From the NCBI GenBank assembly GCA_003451915.1, contig DMJC01000095.1:1-7812 (forward strand): a stretch of DNA of 7,812 nt. The letters run 5' to 3'. This stretch comes from Clostridiales bacterium (GTDB taxonomy: Bacteria; Bacillota; Clostridia; Saccharofermentanales; UBA5734). Below are positions 5,914 through 7,812 of this stretch, piece by piece. The translations under genes were made by a program, and so were the position numbers. Below the pieces are notes generated by a model that saw nothing but the letters and a program-made list of their open reading frames with translations, was not told the origin of the DNA and did not search any database. Positions within the stretch are counted from its first letter, which is position 1; each line of letters opens with the position of its first letter.

Positions 5914-6529
5914 AATGAAGCTATGGTTATAGCCAGCAGCAACAGCTACACCGTTTTGCCAATTCATCACGTCATCAAGATTAAATTTGTTTTCCGTGTC
6001 ACCACAAAAGGAAGCGGACCCGGATGAAGTAAAATAAGTAAAAGAGTTTCCAGCATCATATAATAAATTTGCGTTGGGATCCTCTGTTGGTTCAAGTGTT
6101 GGTTCCCCGGTTGGCAGTAAAGATAAATCAGTCTTGGTGATGATTTGTTTACCAGTCCCATCTGGTTCAATCCGGTTGAGGATGTAAGCCAGCCCTGCTG
6201 AAAATGAAAAGTCGAAGCTGATATAGTAGATCCGATCATTAAAGAGATAGATCAACGAAGCATTCTATTTAGCTAAAACAGATTGCCCGCTGCCATCGGT
6301 TTTGATACGATTCAGCTGATAGGTCATCGGGCTTTGCTCGTTTTCAGGGGGGGACATCTGTTCCATAATAAATCCAGTCATCTTGTACACAGACAACTCC
6401 GAAATTAAAAATATTCAGGCTAGAGTTTTCATCGTCATTCTCGTTAAATTCCGGATCACCGCAAGCGGAAACTAAACTGAGAGAAATTGAGATCACCAGA
6501 ATAAGCGCGATCAATCGAAGTGATTTCAT
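5899..6529 (-). pseudogene. Decayed lipoprotein with DUF5050-like repeats
   Basis: The minus strand has a typical lipoprotein start at 6529: MKSLRLIALILVISISLSLVSAC, with the lipobox LVSAC and a GGAAAG-type ribosome binding site upstream. The mature part has an acidic stretch (NENDDEN), then DDWIYYGTDVPP. A run of seven C (G on the plus strand, 6347-6353) shifts the frame and gives a TGA at 6344-6346. Dropping one C restores the reading ENEQSPMTYQLNRIKTDGSG, then QSVLAK, a TAG at 6265-6267, and NASLIYLFNDRIYYISFDF...YILNRIEPDGTGKQII. The two matching units, xWIYY/RIYY followed by LNRIxxDGxGxxxI, are the repeat pattern of DUF5050-type beta-propeller-like extracytoplasmic proteins. A Pro/Glu/Thr linker and a tail follow, ending in a stop formed by the tandem repeat. 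There is only about 200 residues' worth, short for this kind of protein, so the 3' end is probably also lost. The two lesions make a pseudogene likely. Confidence 0.72.
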
Positions 6530-6616
6530 AAATCCACTTTCCTTTCTCAAATTTGTTGTCGAAGTCATAAATGGCAACATTAAATAATGGCATGAGCTTA
6601 CAGTCAGACGAATCGA

Positions 6617-6644
6617 TTAATATTTGAAATATTGAATAAAACAA
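6617..6644 (-). promoter_or_regulatory. Possible promoter with AT palindrome for the lipoprotein remnant
   Basis: On the minus strand, TTGTTT (6639-6644) and TATTAA (6617-6622) are 16 bases apart, about 90 bases upstream of the lipoprotein start. A 15-base palindrome, AATATTT-G-AAATATT (6619-6633), overlaps the -10 box and spacer. AT-rich palindromes arise easily by chance in such sequence, so the operator idea is weak. Confidence 0.3.
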
Positions 6645-6678
6645 TACACACTTACTAAAGCAGCAAGTTCTGTTGCCC

Positions 6679-6708
6679 TTTGCAGAATAACAAAAGTCTA
6701 TATATAAT
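6679..6708 (+). promoter_or_regulatory. Possible distal promoter for the 6815 membrane-protein gene, with palindromic -10
   Basis: TTTGCA (6679-6684) and TATAAT (6703-6708) are 18 bases apart. The -10 box is the exact centre of an inverted repeat, GTCTATA-TATAAT-TATAGAC (6696-6715). It would give a leader of about 100 bases. A second TATAAT at 6750-6755, with AGCAC/GTGCT (6733-6737 and 6746-6750) just before it, could be an alternative, closer promoter, but it has no good -35 box. Confidence 0.4.
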
Positions 6709-6814
6709 TATAGACCTTTAATAAATAGTTTAAGCACAATCAAACGTGCTATAATAAGATCAGTGAATAATCCCGCTTTACAACTCAATATTTCTATGAT
6801 GGGAGGATTGGTCG

Positions 6815-7513
6815 ATGCTCAAAGATATTATCAAAAAAATTGATTCTGCCATACCCAGCCTCTTCCCTGTTAATCCAGAGCGGTTTAATGACCCTGTCGC
6901 ACTGCAGACCGGGTGGAAAAAATTACGCAGTGCCCGTACAAATCGAGCAACAAACAAGTTAGTCGGAAAAAGTCCTGATCTGTTAGCCTATAAACCATCA
7001 GTCGGCGGCATCATCTTCGGCAGTGTTTTTATTCTGATCGGTGGCTTAGCTGTTCTGTTCTACATCTTAGCCAACCAAGGGGGCAGCGGTATTACGTTTG
7101 AAGCAGCACCGGGTGTTTCAGATAATCTGATCTTTTTGGTTTTAGTCGGACTTGTGTTTATGGCTGTCGGTGTTATGTTGATTATGCTGGCAACTTCGCC
7201 TGTCGCTTTCGACAAAACTGCCGGTGTTTTTTACAAAGGCCGTCGGCAACGTCGTTTCCAGGATACCGACCATTCGAAAAATGCCTTACGGTTCAGCGAC
7301 ATTCATGCCATTCAGCTGTTGACCTATCTGCAGAGTTCATCTAACGAAAATGGTCCGCCCCGCTTCTACCCTGTTTATGAAATGAACATTGTCCGGCATG
7401 ATGGTGAGCGAGTCAATGTCAACACCTATATGAAGTCTGATCGGGCACGCGCAGATGCGGCAAAGATCGGGACTTTTGTCAACATTCCCGTCTGGGACGG
7501 CATTGACGGGTGA
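6815..7513 (+). CDS. Two-helix membrane protein with cytoplasmic PH-like C-terminal domain, hypothetical
   Basis: 232 residues from the ATG at 6815, set by GGGAGGA at 6801-6807. The N-terminus (1-60) is soluble and basic. Helices run at about 63-86 (VGGIIFGSVFILIGGLAVLF) and 104-126 (NLIFLVLVGLVFMAVGVMLI). The C-terminal half (about 127-232) reads VAFDKTAGVFYKG, then SDIHAIQLLTYLQ, YEMNIVRHDGERVNV and finally RADAAKIGTFVNIPVWDGI. That order (a strand with a conserved F-D, a F/S-DI-xAIQLL strand, YE-x-N-V...DGERV, and a closing helix before PxWDG) is typical of bacterial membrane proteins of unknown function with a PH-like domain after two helices. The function is not known. The soluble halves are probably cytoplasmic, judging by the basic residues (KGRRQRR) after helix 2. 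It stops just before the flavoprotein remnant, in the same frame as part of it. Confidence 0.82.
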   Translation: MLKDIIKKIDSAIPSLFPVNPERFNDPVALQTGWKKLRSARTNRATNKLVGKSPDLLAYKPSVGGIIFGSVFILIGGLAVLFYILANQGGSGITFEAAPGVSDNLIFLVLVGLVFMAVGVMLIMLATSPVAFDKTAGVFYKGRRQRRFQDTDHSKNALRFSDIHAIQLLTYLQSSSNENGPPRFYPVYEMNIVRHDGERVNVNTYMKSDRARADAAKIGTFVNIPVWDGIDG

Positions 7514-7812
7514 TTGCTGTCATTTGCAGCGGACCGGCCGGCACGCCAGCTGAAAAATCTGCTCAGCCAGGTCTTCAACCTTCCCGTTGCCCTGACTGGA
7601 AAAATCATTACGTATTGCCAATGGCCGAGGACATGCTTAGTCAGCAGGTCTCCCGGGATTATCGTAAAAAGCTGATAACTGTGTTGAAATCTTTTCATCT
7701 GTCCATTCGCAAGACCCGCGGCTATTGATGGTTTTACAGGCGGTTTCAATCTTCAGGCCGCATATTCGACCGGCTATCTGGCCGGTAAATCAGCTGCCGA
7801 TAAACTGTCGCT
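7514..7812 (+). pseudogene. HI0933-family FAD flavoprotein remnant (C-terminal pieces, broken, runs off window)
   Basis: Three pieces in two frames match the C-terminal half of HI0933/BaiN-type FAD-dependent oxidoreductases in the right order. First, from about 7523, FAADRPARQLKNLLSQVF corresponds to the family's RxxKNLLSxxxPxRL region. Second, in the +1 frame up to a TGA at 7726-7728, KKLITVLKSFHLSIRKTRGY corresponds to the L(T)xxKTRGF segment. Third, from 7721 back in the first frame and open to the window edge, IDGFTGGFNLQ, then AAYSTGYLAGKSAA, corresponds to the FAD-contacting end (LDxDGxTGGYNLQxAxxSGxxAG). The roughly 30-40 residues that normally lie between KTRG and DGxTGG (a GGV...TMES...GLYFxGE stretch) are missing, so a deletion joins the pieces at about 7720-7727. 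No N-terminal GxGxxG domain is present upstream, so the 5' half is gone too. This is a decayed gene, not an active enzyme. Confidence 0.72.

Noticed and set aside
5286..5942. A 218-codon minus-strand open frame opposite the NTF2-like gene
   Set aside because: It lacks a credible ribosome binding site and domain signature. The plus strand has an ideal promoter, a strong Shine-Dalgarno site and a recognisable fold over the same bases.
6265..6267. TAG in the lipoprotein frame as a recoded (read-through) codon
   Set aside because: TAG ends gltB and the NTF2-like gene normally, and a separate frameshift also breaks this gene, so ordinary decay explains it better.

Overview
The window looks like chromosome from a Clostridia-like member of the Firmicutes. 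The grounds are moderate GC, strong purine-rich Shine-Dalgarno sites (AGGAGG type), sigma70-type promoters, a bacterial gltB-gltD pair and a DUF4256 protein. This assignment is inference; nothing here fixes a genus. TAG and TGA both end genes that look intact, so there is no sign of stop-codon recoding.

Layout. (1) 1-1634: the last 50 codons of gltB, then complete gltD, joined by a one-base stop/start overlap. Together they make glutamate synthase (nitrogen assimilation). (2) 1704-1979: a doubtful small membrane ORF. (3) 1980-2400: no intact gene, but a minus-strand fragment of an IS1634-type transposase N-terminus and a possible promoter. (4) 2401-3546: the most unusual gene. It has an N-terminal MshEN domain with two copies of the cyclic-di-GMP-binding motif, a Pro/Val/Glu linker, and a C-terminal helical domain that resembles a small phage tail-assembly-chaperone-like protein. 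The C-terminal domain keeps its own consensus ribosome binding site and in-frame ATG inside the longer frame. (5) 3628-4194: a DUF4256 protein. (6) 4214-5035 (minus) and 5202-5867 (plus): a GufA-type ZIP metal transporter divergent from an NTF2/SnoaL-like protein. The 166-bp gap between them carries a promoter in each direction and a 16-bp palindrome at the start of one transcript. (7) 5867-5913: short tandem repeats at a junction. (8) 5899-6529 (minus): a decayed lipoprotein of DUF5050-like repeat type, with a frameshift in a C7 run and an in-frame TAG. (9) 6815-7513: a two-helix membrane protein with a PH-like tail. (10) 7514-7812: a broken C-terminal remnant of an HI0933-family flavoprotein that runs off the window.

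After gltBD the genes do not form one pathway. They are mostly single-gene units with their own promoters, and three gene remnants lie between them, so the region looks like accessory chromosome with ongoing gene loss. The part best worth following is the MshEN fusion gene with its internal translation start.
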